Numbered from the stretch's first letter, positions 36,316 to 45,008 are shown. The stretch is 59,582 nt of DNA from Candidatus Omnitrophota bacterium (GCA_016201735.1 JACQCH010000014.1:1-59582); one strand, 5' to 3'. Notes: generated by a model from the sequence alone, not told the origin. Translations and numbers: made by a program.

Positions 36316-37469
36316 TAAATAAGGGAGGGAAGTCGTCTTAGGTAAGTTTGCCACGGGAGGATCCTGACATCCCCGATGTCATAGGGATGTGAGGCCGTGC
36401 AGACCAGGAAGCAGGGAATTCTTGAGTGCTCTTCCTTGAACGCCCGAATCCCCGAAAGATCGGCACCACCGATGTAAGCGATCGACTTGAATTCGAAGGC
36501 AGCCAAGATCTCCCCATGCTTCTCAATGAGAAGATCAACTTCAGCGCCGTGATTTGTCCTCCAAAAATAGAGATTGGCCTCGCTCCTTTTGTAATGAATC
36601 AGCCGGTCCGCTTCGAGGACGAGGAGCTGCTCAAAGAGTTTGCCCCGCGTGATCCGATCAAGAGGGGCCGTCAGCCGTTTATTCACGGCATTCGTCACGC
36701 CCAGGTCAAAGAAGTAGAATTTCGGATGCCCCGCAAGGCGTTTTCGCAGGCTTTTCCGCCAGGGAAGAAGCTGTAAGCCGATCAGGGTGTCTTCCAGGAT
36801 TTCGTAATAGGATTGGACGGTTCGGACAGGCAACTGGCACTCACGGGCCGTGGAAGAAAAACTCACCGGTTCTGCGAACTGACTGGCTGCGATGTCGAGG
36901 AATCGGGAAAACCCTCCCAGGTTGCGGACAATCCCCTCGGCTTGGATCTCTTCGCGCAAATAGGTGTGGACGTAGGTTGTCAGAAAATCGATGCGGTCTT
37001 TTTGTTCTCTTCCAATGACAGGGGGAAGAGTTCCGAAAAGGAGGGCATCTTCCAGATCAAATTGTTTCTCGATCTCCCCGTAGACGAAAGGAAACAGGTG
37101 CCGTTCTACGGCCCGTCCTCCCAAGAGGTTCGCTCCTCCCCGTCGGAGTTTCCGGGCGCTCGAGCCGGTCAGGATAAACTGGCAACCCGGATCCCTCATC
37201 AGGGCCTGAACCTCGTTCAGCAGGAGGGGAACGCGTTGAATTTCGTCTATGAATAGGGTGTGGATTCCCTCTCGAATTTTCGTCTCAGCCTCCTTCCTGA
37301 AGAGGGAAGGATCCTTCGAGTACTTCAGAAAAAGGTCGCTGAGCAGGAGATCCACTTTCCAGATGGATTCCGTGTAGCGGGTCTCGATCAGCGTGCTTTT
37401 TCCAGTCTGCCGTGGCCCGAAGAGAAAGAAGGACTCTCTTTTTGGGAGGTCGATGATTCTATTTATCAT
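36315..37469 (-). CDS. AAA-family ATPase with C-terminal DUF4143 (copy 3)
   Basis: 384 residues. Walker A GPRQTGKSTLI, Walker B LFIDEIQRVP, LTGSSARKLRRGGANLLGGR, C-terminal NHGAEVDLLIEKHGEILAAFEFK. It ends exactly against a metF fragment, and the intact metF begins 54 bp upstream of its start, so it sits between two metF 3' ends. Strong own promoter (37478-37506), predicted leaderless. It looks like a cassette that moved into a metF-containing region (inference). Confidence 0.92.
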   Translation of the reverse strand: MINRIIDLPKRESFFLFGPRQTGKSTLIETRYTESIWKVDLLLSDLFLKYSKDPSLFRKEAETKIREGIHTLFIDEIQRVPLLLNEVQALMRDPGCQFILTGSSARKLRRGGANLLGGRAVERHLFPFVYGEIEKQFDLEDALLFGTLPPVIGREQKDRIDFLTTYVHTYLREEIQAEGIVRNLGGFSRFLDIAASQFAEPVSFSSTARECQLPVRTVQSYYEILEDTLIGLQLLPWRKSLRKRLAGHPKFYFFDLGVTNAVNKRLTAPLDRITRGKLFEQLLVLEADRLIHYKRSEANLYFWRTNHGAEVDLLIEKHGEILAAFEFKSIAYIGGADLSGIRAFKEEHSRIPCFLVCTASHPYDIGDVRILPWQTYLRRLPSLI

Positions 37470-37477
37470 GATGCAGG

Positions 37478-37506
37478 ATTGTACGGCATATTTGCACCGT
37501 TGTCAA
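37478..37506 (-). promoter_or_regulatory. Promoter of DUF4143 ATPase 3
   Basis: Minus strand: TTGACA (37501-37506), a 17-bp spacer, TACAAT (37478-37483); expected start about 2 nt before the ATG at 37469. CGG..CCG half-sites flank the spacer. Confidence 0.8.
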
Positions 37507-37522
37507 TAGGAGGTGGAGTGGT

Positions 37523-38443
37523 TCAGGCGGGACGCAGGTTTTTGAGGACTTTTTCAGCGGAAACGGAACGGTTGAGGCAGTAGAAGTGGAGGCCGGGCAC
37601 CCCGGACCTCAGTAATTCCCCGCACATCCTCGTGGAAAGTTCAATTCCGTATTTCGCGGCTCCCTCGTCGTCGTTCTCGTATTTCACCAACTCCTTGGCG
37701 ACCGCCGGCGGGATCGTCGCCTTGCACAGGTCGGCGAAGCGCCGGACCTGAGAGACGGAAAGAATCGGCAGAATTCCCGGCACGACCGGCGCGGTGATTC
37801 CGGCCTTCTTGACGTGCCCCATGAATTCGAAGAAGTAAGCGTTGTCGAAGAAAAGCTGTGTGATGATGACGCAGCCGCCCGCCGAAACCTTCCTCTTTAA
37901 ATAAGCGATATCCGAGGCCCGGTCCTTCGCTTCGAAATGGACCTCCGGGAAGCCGGTCACCGCGATCGAGAACCAGGGATCCTTGCGGGCCTCCTCAATC
38001 AGCTCCACGGAGGAATGGAACCCGTCCGGATGCGGCTTGAACCGGCTGGCCGGTTCAAGCCGGCTGGCCGGTTTGAAGTCCGGCTGGTCCTTCGGCGGAT
38101 CCCCCCGCAGGGCAAGAAGGTTGTACACCCCCATCGCTTTTAGACGTTTCAGGTTTTCCAGGAGATCCTGTTTGGACTGGCCGATGATGTTCAAGTGGCA
38201 GGTGGTTTCGACCCCGGACTTATTTTTGAGCCGGTCGCACAGATCCAGGGTGAGGTCTCGAGTCGTTCCTCCCGCGCCGTAGGTCATCGAGAAGAAGGCC
38301 GGCTGGAATCGTTTGAGCCGCCCGACGGTCTCGAACAGTTTCTCAACGGCTTCCGGGGTTTTGGGAGGGAACAGCTCGAAGGAAATATCCGGTTTACCGG
38401 TCTGATCCGGCTTGCCGGATTTATAAAGCTGGTCCAATCTCAT
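37523..38443 (-). CDS. metF: Methylenetetrahydrofolate reductase
   Basis: 306 residues from ATG 38443, which overlaps the DUF420 stop (ATGA). MTHFR signatures: ISFELFPPKT, FFSMTYGAGGTTRD, HLNIIGQSK, NLLALRGDPP, VHFEAKDR, IITQLFFDN and GILPILS. It reduces 5,10-methylene-THF to 5-methyl-THF for methionine synthesis using FAD. Two in-frame palindromic insertions are present: GKPDQTGKPD near the N-terminus and FKPASRLEPASRFK inside the GDPPK..HPDGF loop. Its place at the end of the oxidase operon is unusual. Confidence 0.95.
   Translation of the reverse strand: MRLDQLYKSGKPDQTGKPDISFELFPPKTPEAVEKLFETVGRLKRFQPAFFSMTYGAGGTTRDLTLDLCDRLKNKSGVETTCHLNIIGQSKQDLLENLKRLKAMGVYNLLALRGDPPKDQPDFKPASRLEPASRFKPHPDGFHSSVELIEEARKDPWFSIAVTGFPEVHFEAKDRASDIAYLKRKVSAGGCVIITQLFFDNAYFFEFMGHVKKAGITAPVVPGILPILSVSQVRRFADLCKATIPPAVAKELVKYENDDEGAAKYGIELSTRMCGELLRSGVPGLHFYCLNRSVSAEKVLKNLRPA
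38033..38085. repeat. Intragenic CCGG palindrome, tandem copy E
   Basis: Two adjoining units of CCGGCTGGCCGGTT type, read on the minus strand as FKPASRLEPASRFKP inside metF. Removing them restores the usual GDPPKDQP-HPDGF loop of MTHFR. Confidence 0.9.
38388..38420. repeat. Intragenic CCGG palindrome, copy F
   Basis: The minus strand reads CCGGCAAGCCGGATCAGACC and onward, giving SGKPDQTGKPD at the MetF N-terminus. Same frame and peptide type as the FIST copy C. Confidence 0.8.
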
Positions 38444-39042
38444 GAAGAGGGTTTGTGGCTGCGGCGGGCCGAACGGACGATGAGAAAGGTGATCCCGGCG
38501 AACAGCAGGTAAGGGGTACACAGAAGCAGGCCCAGCGACCAGGCGAATCCACCGGTCAGGCGGGAGGCGGCGGCCAGGTCGCGCGTGGAAGCAACCACAT
38601 CCTGGCACATCGGGCAGCCCAGCGCCCAGTTGACCCGGTACAGCATCCAGTAGACGATCACACCGGTGACCGAGACGTACAGCCAGATGGGGAACGCCCA
38701 TCGGGCGATCCGGCGATGCTCCTCGAGACGGCTGCGGACCGCCAGGAACAAGGTTCGGATCGCCAGGGGGACAATGACAACCGCCAGAATCGTGTGGGAG
38801 ATCAGGATCGCGAAGTAGACCGGCCGAATAGGCCCCCTGCCGGGGAAATGAGTGGATCCGTGGAGGGCGTGGTAAGTCAGGTAGGAAACCAGAAACAAGA
38901 TCGAGGTCAGGAACGCCAGCGACATCAAAATCCCGTGGGCCTGAGCTTTCTTTTTCCGGATGAGAAAGAGACCGGTCACCAGGAACAGGGCGCTGGTTCC
39001 GTTCAAGACGGCGTTCAGGGTCGGCAGGAGGTTAATGGACAA
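38440..39042 (-). CDS. DUF420 membrane protein fused to CPxC-type membrane domain
   Basis: 200 residues. The first 140 match DUF420 (oxidase-associated): LNAVLNGTSALFLVTGLFLIRKKKAQAHGILMS, the YHALHGS motif and ILISHTILAVVIVPL, with conserved histidines. The tail (about 140-200) has NWALGCPMCQDVV and one more helix (LGLLLCTPYLLFAGITFLIV), resembling small separate CPxC membrane proteins of oxidase clusters. DUF420 proteins relate to assembly of caa3-type oxidases. Overlaps sco by 11 bp and metF by ATGA. Confidence 0.85.
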   Translation of the reverse strand: MSINLLPTLNAVLNGTSALFLVTGLFLIRKKKAQAHGILMSLAFLTSILFLVSYLTYHALHGSTHFPGRGPIRPVYFAILISHTILAVVIVPLAIRTLFLAVRSRLEEHRRIARWAFPIWLYVSVTGVIVYWMLYRVNWALGCPMCQDVVASTRDLAAASRLTGGFAWSLGLLLCTPYLLFAGITFLIVRSARRSHKPSS

Positions 39043-39616
39043 GCTGGACCGCCTCTCTGATCAGCTGCTCAAGCGCCTTCGGATCGGTCGAGTCGTAATA
39101 ACCGCGGATCCATCCTTCGGGATCGACCAGCACGAACCGGGTGCTGTGGGTGACCGGCTCCATCAGATTCTCTCCTTCTTCGGCGTAGCTGAGGCGGAAT
39201 CCCTGCTGGACCAGCGGCCCGATCACTTCGGGGGATCCGGTCAGGAAATGCCAGCGGCCGGCCTCGGCCCGGTTATGCCTTGCGTAGGCCTCCAGGACTT
39301 CCGGGGTGTCGCGCGCCGGGTCGACGCTGATCGAGACCAGATGAATTCCCGCCGGCAGGCGCCGCTGGAGCAGGAGCATCTTCTCGGTCATCTGCGGGCA
39401 TTGTCCGGCGCAGGAGGTGAAGATAAAGTCGGCGATCCAGATATGATTTTTGAGCGCGGCGCTCTGGAAGGGCTGTCCCGTCTCGTCGATGAGTTGAAAG
39501 GGTGGAACCTGCGTGAGGGTCGGAAGAATCAGGGGGGACGGCCGAACGATGGAGGATCTCAGCACCACCCCGGTCATGACCAGGAGAAGAATCCCCCAGA
39601 GAATTCGATTATTCAT
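39032..39616 (-). CDS. SCO1/SenC copper chaperone for cytochrome oxidase
   Basis: 194 residues from ATG 39616. N-terminal anchor (ILWGILLLVMTGVVL), then a thioredoxin fold with the copper motif C69-AGQ-C73 (FTSCAGQCP) and the distal His157 (PVTHSTRF). It delivers copper to the CuA centre of subunit II on the periplasmic side. The frame is open upstream over coxD, but those residues are not SCO-like. It follows coxD by 8 bp. Confidence 0.93.
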   Translation of the reverse strand: MNNRILWGILLLVMTGVVLRSSIVRPSPLILPTLTQVPPFQLIDETGQPFQSAALKNHIWIADFIFTSCAGQCPQMTEKMLLLQRRLPAGIHLVSISVDPARDTPEVLEAYARHNRAEAGRWHFLTGSPEVIGPLVQQGFRLSYAEEGENLMEPVTHSTRFVLVDPEGWIRGYYDSTDPKALEQLIREAVQLVH

Positions 39617-39624
39617 GAGGAGCC

Positions 39625-39891
39625 CTAGCCCGAGACGATTCCGGCAAAGACCAAAAGAGTCGCCAGCCCGATGAGGAAGAAAGGAAAGCCCGCGACGATC
39701 CAGAGCGGAACCAACCGCTCGAATTTTAGATGCATGTAGAACAGGGCAACGAGAATTGCCTTGATCAGGGAGACGAACAGAATGAGCCCGACCGCCGTCG
39801 TCTTGGAGATCGGCAGCGTCGAGATGAATGTCCCCGCCGCCAACAGGACGATCAGCCAAATCCAGATGACAAAATACTTTCCGTAGCTCAC
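39625..39891 (-). CDS. Cytochrome c oxidase subunit IV (prokaryotic type)
   Basis: 88 residues, three membrane helices (YFVIWIWLIVLLAAGTFIS, AVGLILFVSLIKAILVALFYMHLKFE, LWIVAGFPFFLIGLATLLVF), with the ALFYMHLKFE signature of the COX4-pro/CtaF family. The GTG start (39889-39891) is made of the last G of repeat element copy 2 and the TG of its flanking TGA, with the element's GGAGGGG as ribosome site. Confidence 0.9.
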   Translation of the reverse strand: MSYGKYFVIWIWLIVLLAAGTFISTLPISKTTAVGLILFVSLIKAILVALFYMHLKFERLVPLWIVAGFPFFLIGLATLLVFAGIVSG

Positions 39892-40042
39892 CCCGCCCCT
39901 CCGGAGTTGCAGCTCCGCCCCTGCAGGGGTGGAGCCGCTGTGCCGAAGGCACCGATGCCCTCGGCTGTCTCTCGTTTAACAACACCATAAGAATCCAAAT
40001 TGTCACCTATGCCGAGGGCATAACTCCGGAGGGGCGGGGTCA
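39888..40042. mobile_element. TGA-flanked palindromic element, copy 2
   Basis: Core 39891-40039 with perfect 17-bp terminal inverted repeats, flanked by TCA direct repeats (39888-39890, 40040-40042). It separates coxC from coxD: the coxC TGA stop is one flank, and the coxD GTG start uses the other. The inner GTGCCGAAGGCAC..CCCTCGGCTGTC module is shared with copies 1 and 3. Confidence 0.9.
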
Positions 40043-40630
40043 TATCAGGTACAACAGCGGAAACAGAAAGATCCAGACCAAATCCACGAAGTGCCAGTAC
40101 AGCCCGGAAAGCTCCACCCGGTGCCCGTCAGATCGGAGGAAGTTCGGCCGGAACGTCAGCCATAAGATCCAAAGGTTGGCGATGATTCCCGCCAGCACGT
40201 GAAGCCCATGTAAGCCCGTCAGGGTAAAGTAGCAATCCCAGAACAGTGCTGTTCCCGGGAAATGTCCGTGGGCGAATTTGATCGAATACTCATAGCCCTT
40301 CACTCCCAAGAAGGCGGTTCCCAACAGGATCGTCAAGAGGAGGAAGAGGCGGATCTTCTTCGAGTCGGCCTGATGAACCGCGGCGACGGACATCGCCATC
40401 GTCATGGAGCTGGAAAGCAGAATGAAGGTATTCATGGCGGCCAAGGGGATCGACAGATCCTCTCCCGGACGCGGCCAGTGAGCCATTCCGGCCCGTAAGA
40501 CAATGGTGGCCCCCAGAAGCCCGGTGAAAAACATCACCTCCGAGGCCAGGAAAAGCCACATCCCCAATTTCGCCGAAGGGATTCCGGTCGAGGTGTCTCC
40601 CGTGTGAACCGAATGAGCGTCGGTCGTCAC
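40040..40630 (-). CDS. Cytochrome c oxidase subunit III
   Basis: 196 residues from GTG 40630; a longer frame to 40657 only translates the repeat. Five helices, GMWLFLASEVMFFTGLLGA (with the conserved Glu) and TGLHGLHVLAGI, HRVELSGLYWHFVDLVWIFLFPLLYL typical of subunit III. The start codon and ribosome site are supplied by element copy 3; the stop codon abuts copy 2. Inner-membrane part of the oxidase. Confidence 0.93.
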   Translation of the reverse strand: MTTDAHSVHTGDTSTGIPSAKLGMWLFLASEVMFFTGLLGATIVLRAGMAHWPRPGEDLSIPLAAMNTFILLSSSMTMAMSVAAVHQADSKKIRLFLLLTILLGTAFLGVKGYEYSIKFAHGHFPGTALFWDCYFTLTGLHGLHVLAGIIANLWILWLTFRPNFLRSDGHRVELSGLYWHFVDLVWIFLFPLLYLI

Positions 40631-40814
40631 CCCGCCCCTCCGGAGTTCTGGTTCCATCCCTTCAGGGATGGAACCGCTGTGCCGAAGGCACAGGTGCCCT
40701 CGGCTGTCTCCAATTCAAACCGGCCACCCTTTCCGAAAAACATGTGTCGCGTCTCCTTGGATCTTAAAGAACCCACTCCCTCTGCCGAGGGCACACTCCG
40801 GAGGGGCGGGGTCA
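40627..40814. mobile_element. TGA-flanked palindromic element, copy 3
   Basis: Core 40630-40811 (182 bp), 17-bp perfect terminal inverted repeats, TCA flanks at 40627-40629 and 40812-40814. It separates ctaA-ctaB (TGA stop in the flank) from coxC (GTG start). Contains GGTTCCATCCC/GGGATGGAACC and GTGCCGAAGGCAC hairpins. Confidence 0.9.
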
Positions 40815-42503
40815 TCCAATCACCTTGTCCAGTGTCATGGTAACAAAAAGAAACGGAAGGTAAAGCACCGACGCGAAGAAGAGCCGGTGAGCGGCCCGCG
40901 CCGACTTTGTCTGGGCGGTCATCAGGCCGATCGTTAAGAAGGCCAAGCTTCCCCCCAGCGCCCCGAAGAAATAAAGAGAGCCGGCCAATCCGAAGAAGCT
41001 CGGCAGCAGACTGGCCGGCACCAGGGCCGCGCAGTAAAGGGAGATCTGCCGGAAGGTCAGCCCCCCGTCCGGATCCAAGACCGGGAGCATCTTAAAACCG
41101 GCGCGCGCATAATCCTCCCGGAATTCCCACGCCAGCGCCAGGAAATGGGGCAGCTGCCAGAGGAAAAGAATCGCGAATAAGATCCAGGCCCCGACCCCCA
41201 GTTCCCCGCGGGCCGCCGCCCACCCGATCAGCGGAGGCAGGGCGCCGGGGATTGCCCCGATCAGCGTGCACAGGGCGGTGCGGGGTTTTAGAGGAGTGTA
41301 GAGGAACAGGTAAGTTCCCAGGGTGGCCGCTCCAAGAGTCCCGGCTAACGGATTTGCCCCGAAGGTTAAGATAAGAAGTCCGGCGACGGAAGCAGCGACG
41401 CCGAAAAACAGGGCCGATTCCGGCCGGATCCGCCCGGAGGGGATCGGCCGTTTGCGGGTCCGGCTCATCCGGGCGTCCGCTTCCTGTTCCAGAACCTGGT
41501 TCAGAGCGGCGGCGCCCCCGCCTAAGAAGGCGGTGCCCAGCAGAACCGAGACCCCTTTCCCCATATCCAGCGGGCCGGTCGACGCGAGGAATAAACCGAT
41601 CAGACTGGTGATCACCGCGAGACAGGTCAGGCGCGGTTTGGTCAGCTCCAGATAAACGGACAGGCCCGACGGATAATAGGAGGATTCGGAAGAATAAAAT
41701 ACCCGGACGCACAAGAGGACCGAGACGGCCAACATCAGAGCGCCGACGGCCACATGGGCCGTGGCCAGCCCAACGCCGCCTCCTCCCCGTACAAGAGTTG
41801 AGAATCCCAAGCCGATCTGAACCAGGAGGAGGCAGGGCAGCATTTTCGCGGGCCCGGCGAGGATGGAGTCTTGGCGGTGTCTTCGAAGAACGGCCGCAGC
41901 CGTCGCCCCGATGCAGCCGGCGACCGTCACAGCCCAAGCGATGTGGGCTCCGACCAGGTGCGGCCTCCAACCGGCGTGCCTTAACAACGCTCCCAAGATG
42001 AGCTGGCCGTAGACTGCCAACGCCGTCGCGAAACTTAGCTGCCGCAAGAAAACGGAAGGCCGTTCCTCGGGTTTGAGCCGCCGCGGCAGCCATTCAGGGG
42101 AAGTGACCTGCGCCAGCGCGACGATCGCGGCGAAGAAGGTTTGCCCTAAGCAGGCGTGGGCGACGGAAACCGGCAGAGGAAGCTGCCACAGGACGGTCAA
42201 TCCTCCCAGGATTCCCTGAAGGAGGACAAGCCCCAAGGCCCCGACCCCCAGCCGCCGGACCCACCGGCGGGATTCTTTCATCTGCAGCCAGACGGCAAGG
42301 ATCAGGGTCAAAAGCCCCACCGTGGCGGCGATCATCCGGTGAGTGTGCTCGAACCGGATCCCGCCGACCATCGGCGGGAAAAGGGTTCCGTAGGAAAGAG
42401 GCCAATCCGGGACCGACAACCCGGACCCGGTGGAGGTGACCAGCCCCCCCGCGATGATCAGCAGGAAGCTGACGAAGGCTGTGAAAACGGCGAGCCTATG
42501 CAT
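40812..42503 (-). CDS. Haem A synthase-protohaem IX farnesyltransferase fusion (CtaA-CtaB)
   Basis: 563 residues. Residues 1-275 are CtaA/COX15-like (GGLVTSTGSGLSVPDWPLSYG, FEHTHRMIAATVG, VSVAHACLGQ, GAHIAWAV, histidine pairs for haem). Residues 285-563 are CtaB/COX10-like (YLELTKPRLTCLAVIT, NQVLEQEADARMSRTRKRPIPSGR, YTPLKPRT, WQLPHFLALAWEFREDYARAG). CtaB farnesylates haem B to haem O, CtaA oxidises it to haem A, so the fusion joins successive steps. Its start overlaps the coxA stop by 8 bp. Confidence 0.95.
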   Translation of the reverse strand: MHRLAVFTAFVSFLLIIAGGLVTSTGSGLSVPDWPLSYGTLFPPMVGGIRFEHTHRMIAATVGLLTLILAVWLQMKESRRWVRRLGVGALGLVLLQGILGGLTVLWQLPLPVSVAHACLGQTFFAAIVALAQVTSPEWLPRRLKPEERPSVFLRQLSFATALAVYGQLILGALLRHAGWRPHLVGAHIAWAVTVAGCIGATAAAVLRRHRQDSILAGPAKMLPCLLLVQIGLGFSTLVRGGGGVGLATAHVAVGALMLAVSVLLCVRVFYSSESSYYPSGLSVYLELTKPRLTCLAVITSLIGLFLASTGPLDMGKGVSVLLGTAFLGGGAAALNQVLEQEADARMSRTRKRPIPSGRIRPESALFFGVAASVAGLLILTFGANPLAGTLGAATLGTYLFLYTPLKPRTALCTLIGAIPGALPPLIGWAAARGELGVGAWILFAILFLWQLPHFLALAWEFREDYARAGFKMLPVLDPDGGLTFRQISLYCAALVPASLLPSFFGLAGSLYFFGALGGSLAFLTIGLMTAQTKSARAAHRLFFASVLYLPFLFVTMTLDKVIG

Positions 42504-44208
42504 GCTTCTCGGTTTGCATCTGCCAATCCCGCTTCATTCCCGGAACGGAATACTCGTAAGGCCCGCAGTGGACCACCGGAGTCTTGGCGAAATTTCCATG
42601 GGGCGGCGGGGAAGGGGTTTCCCATTCCAGGGTGGTCGCCTCCCATGGATTCGGGCCGGCCTTCTCTCCCTTAAACAGACTCCGGAAGAAATTGAAGGCG
42701 AACAGCAGCTGGGTAGCCATCAGGCAGAACGCGGAAACGGACATCATCCGGTTTAACGGAGCGAAATGGACCAATCCCGCGTACTGGGTGTAGTCGTAGA
42801 TTCGCCGCGGCATCCCGCCCAATCCCAGGATGAACATCGGGAACATGACGCCGTTGAAGAACAGGAACGTCAGCCAGAAATGGGTTTTCCCCCACCGGTC
42901 GTTCATCTTCCGGCCGAACATCTTGGGGAACCAGTAGGTGATCCCGGCGAAGGCCCCGAAGAGGGATCCGCCGAACAGGACGTAATGGAGATGGCCGACG
43001 ACGAAGTAGGTGTCGTGCATGTACATATCCACCGGCGTCGAGGCGAGAAAAACCCCGGTCAATCCCCCGATGATGAACATCGAGATGAATCCCAAGGCGT
43101 GCAGCATCGGGGTGGTGAGGCGGATGCTCCCCCGCCAGAGGGTTCCCAGCCAGCTGAACACCTTCACCCCCGTGGGAACCGCCACCGCCATCGTGGAAAC
43201 CATGAAGGTCGTCCCCAGCGTCGGGTTCATTCCGGTCTGGAACATGTGATGGGCCCAAACGAGGAACCCGACCGCTCCGATCGTCACCGCCGAGTAGGAG
43301 ATCGCCTTGTAGCCGAAGATCGGCTTCCGGGAAAAGTTGGGCAGGATGTCGGAGACAAATCCCATGGCCGGGAGAATCATGATGTAGACCGCAGGATGAG
43401 AATAGAACCAGAACAGGTGCTGCCACAAAAGGGCTTGGCCTCCGGCATGGGCGAGGGGAGTTCCGTCGACGATCATCCCGGCCGGGAGGAAGAAGCTGGT
43501 TCCCAAGCAGCGGTCCAGCAGGAGAAGGATCATGGCTGCGGCCAGCACCGGGGTGGCCAGCAGGGTCAGGACCGCCGTGGTGAACATGGCCCAGATCGAG
43601 ATCGGCAGCCGGTGGAAGCTCATCCCGGGCGCCCGGTGGTTGATGATCGTCGCCACGTAATTGACCGCGCCGAAGATCGACGAGAATCCCAGGATGACGA
43701 CCCCGGCCGCCCAAAGGGTTTGCCCCGGCCCCATCGTTTCTTTCAGCCCGCTTAAAGGAGGATACGCCGTCCAGCCGGAGGCCGCGGCGCCTCCCTCGAC
43801 GAAGAAGCCGGCCAGCACCGTCGCGGCGGCGATCGGAAAGAGCCAGTACGACAGCATGTTCAGGCGGGGGAAGGCCATGTCCGGCGCCCCGATCTTTAAG
43901 GGGATCAGGTAATTGCCGAACGCTCCGACGAGCAGGGGGATCACCCCGAAGAAGATCATGATCGAGCCGTGCATGGTAAAGAGCATGTTGTAATATTCCG
44001 GCACCATGATCCCGCCGGGCATTCCGGCGGGGGCTATTTTTTCCATGAAGGGCAAGGGGCTCCCCGGCCATCCCAGCTGCCAGCGCATCAGCATCGCCAA
44101 GAGTCCACCGAAAAACATGAAGATCAGAGAAGAGAAGAGGAATTGGATTCCGATCACCTTGTGATCCGTCGAGAAGATGTACTTCCGGATGAATCCCGGG
44201 TCACTCAT
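42496..44208 (-). CDS. coxA: Cytochrome c oxidase subunit I (A2-type haem-copper oxidase)
   Basis: 570 residues. Low-spin haem ligands H80 and H408; high-spin haem H406; CuB H271, H320, H321 with the His-Tyr crosslink pair H271/Y275 (FWFYSHPAVY). The YS motif in place of the A1-type Glu marks subfamily A2. The K-channel Lys is K301. It reduces oxygen to water and pumps protons in the inner membrane. Overlaps coxB by 8 bp. Confidence 0.97.
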   Translation of the reverse strand: MSDPGFIRKYIFSTDHKVIGIQFLFSSLIFMFFGGLLAMLMRWQLGWPGSPLPFMEKIAPAGMPGGIMVPEYYNMLFTMHGSIMIFFGVIPLLVGAFGNYLIPLKIGAPDMAFPRLNMLSYWLFPIAAATVLAGFFVEGGAAASGWTAYPPLSGLKETMGPGQTLWAAGVVILGFSSIFGAVNYVATIINHRAPGMSFHRLPISIWAMFTTAVLTLLATPVLAAAMILLLLDRCLGTSFFLPAGMIVDGTPLAHAGGQALLWQHLFWFYSHPAVYIMILPAMGFVSDILPNFSRKPIFGYKAISYSAVTIGAVGFLVWAHHMFQTGMNPTLGTTFMVSTMAVAVPTGVKVFSWLGTLWRGSIRLTTPMLHALGFISMFIIGGLTGVFLASTPVDMYMHDTYFVVGHLHYVLFGGSLFGAFAGITYWFPKMFGRKMNDRWGKTHFWLTFLFFNGVMFPMFILGLGGMPRRIYDYTQYAGLVHFAPLNRMMSVSAFCLMATQLLFAFNFFRSLFKGEKAGPNPWEATTLEWETPSPPPHGNFAKTPVVHCGPYEYSVPGMKRDWQMQTEKHA

Positions 44209-44887
44209 TGGCTTTCGTCTCCGCGAGCCACTCCTGGAAATTGACGGCCGGCTCTGTGGTTACAAATCCCCGCATTCGGTAATGGCCCAGCCCGCACAGC
44301 TCCGCGCAACGGATTTCGAACTGGCCGGCCCGGGTGGCCTGCACCCAAACCTGGGTCGGCAGTCCCGGCACTGCGTCCTGTTTGACCCGGAACTCCGGGA
44401 CAAAGAAGCTGTGGATCACATCCTTCGAGAGAACCTTGATCAGGACCGGCTCTCCGACGGGCAGATGAAGCTGGTTGATCGTCGTGATGTCGTCCGCTGT
44501 GTTGAATTGGTTGTCCGGACCGGGATACCGGATGTTCCAGGCGAACTGCTCGGCCAGGATCTCCACCTGAACCGCGGGGGTCGGCATCTGTTTCGGGAAC
44601 CGGATTTCGGCCCAGACCTTTTGTGAGGCCAGGGTAAGAAAGAGCAGGATCACCGCCGGAACAATCGTCCAGATAATTTCCACTAGGGTGTTTCCGTGCA
44701 GATACGCGGCGGGTCTTCCCGGCTTGGCCCGATAGACAAGCACGAACAGCAATAAAGCCCCCTGAACCAGGAAGAAGAAGAATCCGGTGATCCAAAGGAT
44801 CGCCCAGAAGAGCCGGTCAACCTGCGGGGCGTAGGTGGAGGCGGCTTCCGGAAGAAGCATTTCAGCGGTCTGATGAAAATGGCTCAT
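44201..44887 (-). CDS. coxB: Cytochrome c oxidase subunit II (CuA)
   Basis: 228 residues: two N-terminal helices, then a cupredoxin domain with the complete CuA site H159, C194, E196, C198, H202, M205 (CAELCGLGHYRM). No C-terminal cytochrome c domain, so a separate cytochrome must donate electrons; the dihaem gene at 45855 is a candidate. The first residues MSHFHQT, including the ATG, are encoded by one arm of the inverted-repeat element 44867-44990. Confidence 0.96.
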   Translation of the reverse strand: MSHFHQTAEMLLPEAASTYAPQVDRLFWAILWITGFFFFLVQGALLLFVLVYRAKPGRPAAYLHGNTLVEIIWTIVPAVILLFLTLASQKVWAEIRFPKQMPTPAVQVEILAEQFAWNIRYPGPDNQFNTADDITTINQLHLPVGEPVLIKVLSKDVIHSFFVPEFRVKQDAVPGLPTQVWVQATRAGQFEIRCAELCGLGHYRMRGFVTTEPAVNFQEWLAETKANE

Positions 44888-44990
44888 CTGCTTCGTTGCA
44901 CGCTGCGCTCCCTTGTGTGGCGTACATGTTGACGTACGCCTCCGCGGTCGCTTGCGTGCGCCTCACATCTGAGACCATTTTGATCAGACC
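44867..44990. repeat. 124-bp inverted repeat supplying the coxB start
   Basis: Terminal arms GGTCTGATGAAAATGG and CCATTTTGATCAGACC pair with one mismatch; the centre is a perfect GGCGTAC/GTACGCC hairpin, and CGCACGCAAGCG-type stems lie between. The left arm is inside coxB and encodes its first seven residues; the right arm ends 18 bp before the cupredoxin stop. Confidence 0.85.
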
Positions 44991-45008
44991 CCGAGGTGAA
45001 TCTGCAAT

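Noticed and set aside
39616-40006. N-terminal extension of the SCO frame over coxD and the repeat element
   Set aside because: Extra residues overlap coxD and are not SCO-like; the membrane anchor starts at ATG 39616.
40630-40657. Longer coxC start inside the repeat element
   Set aside because: Those residues only translate the element end; GTG 40630 has the element's GGAGGGG at normal spacing.
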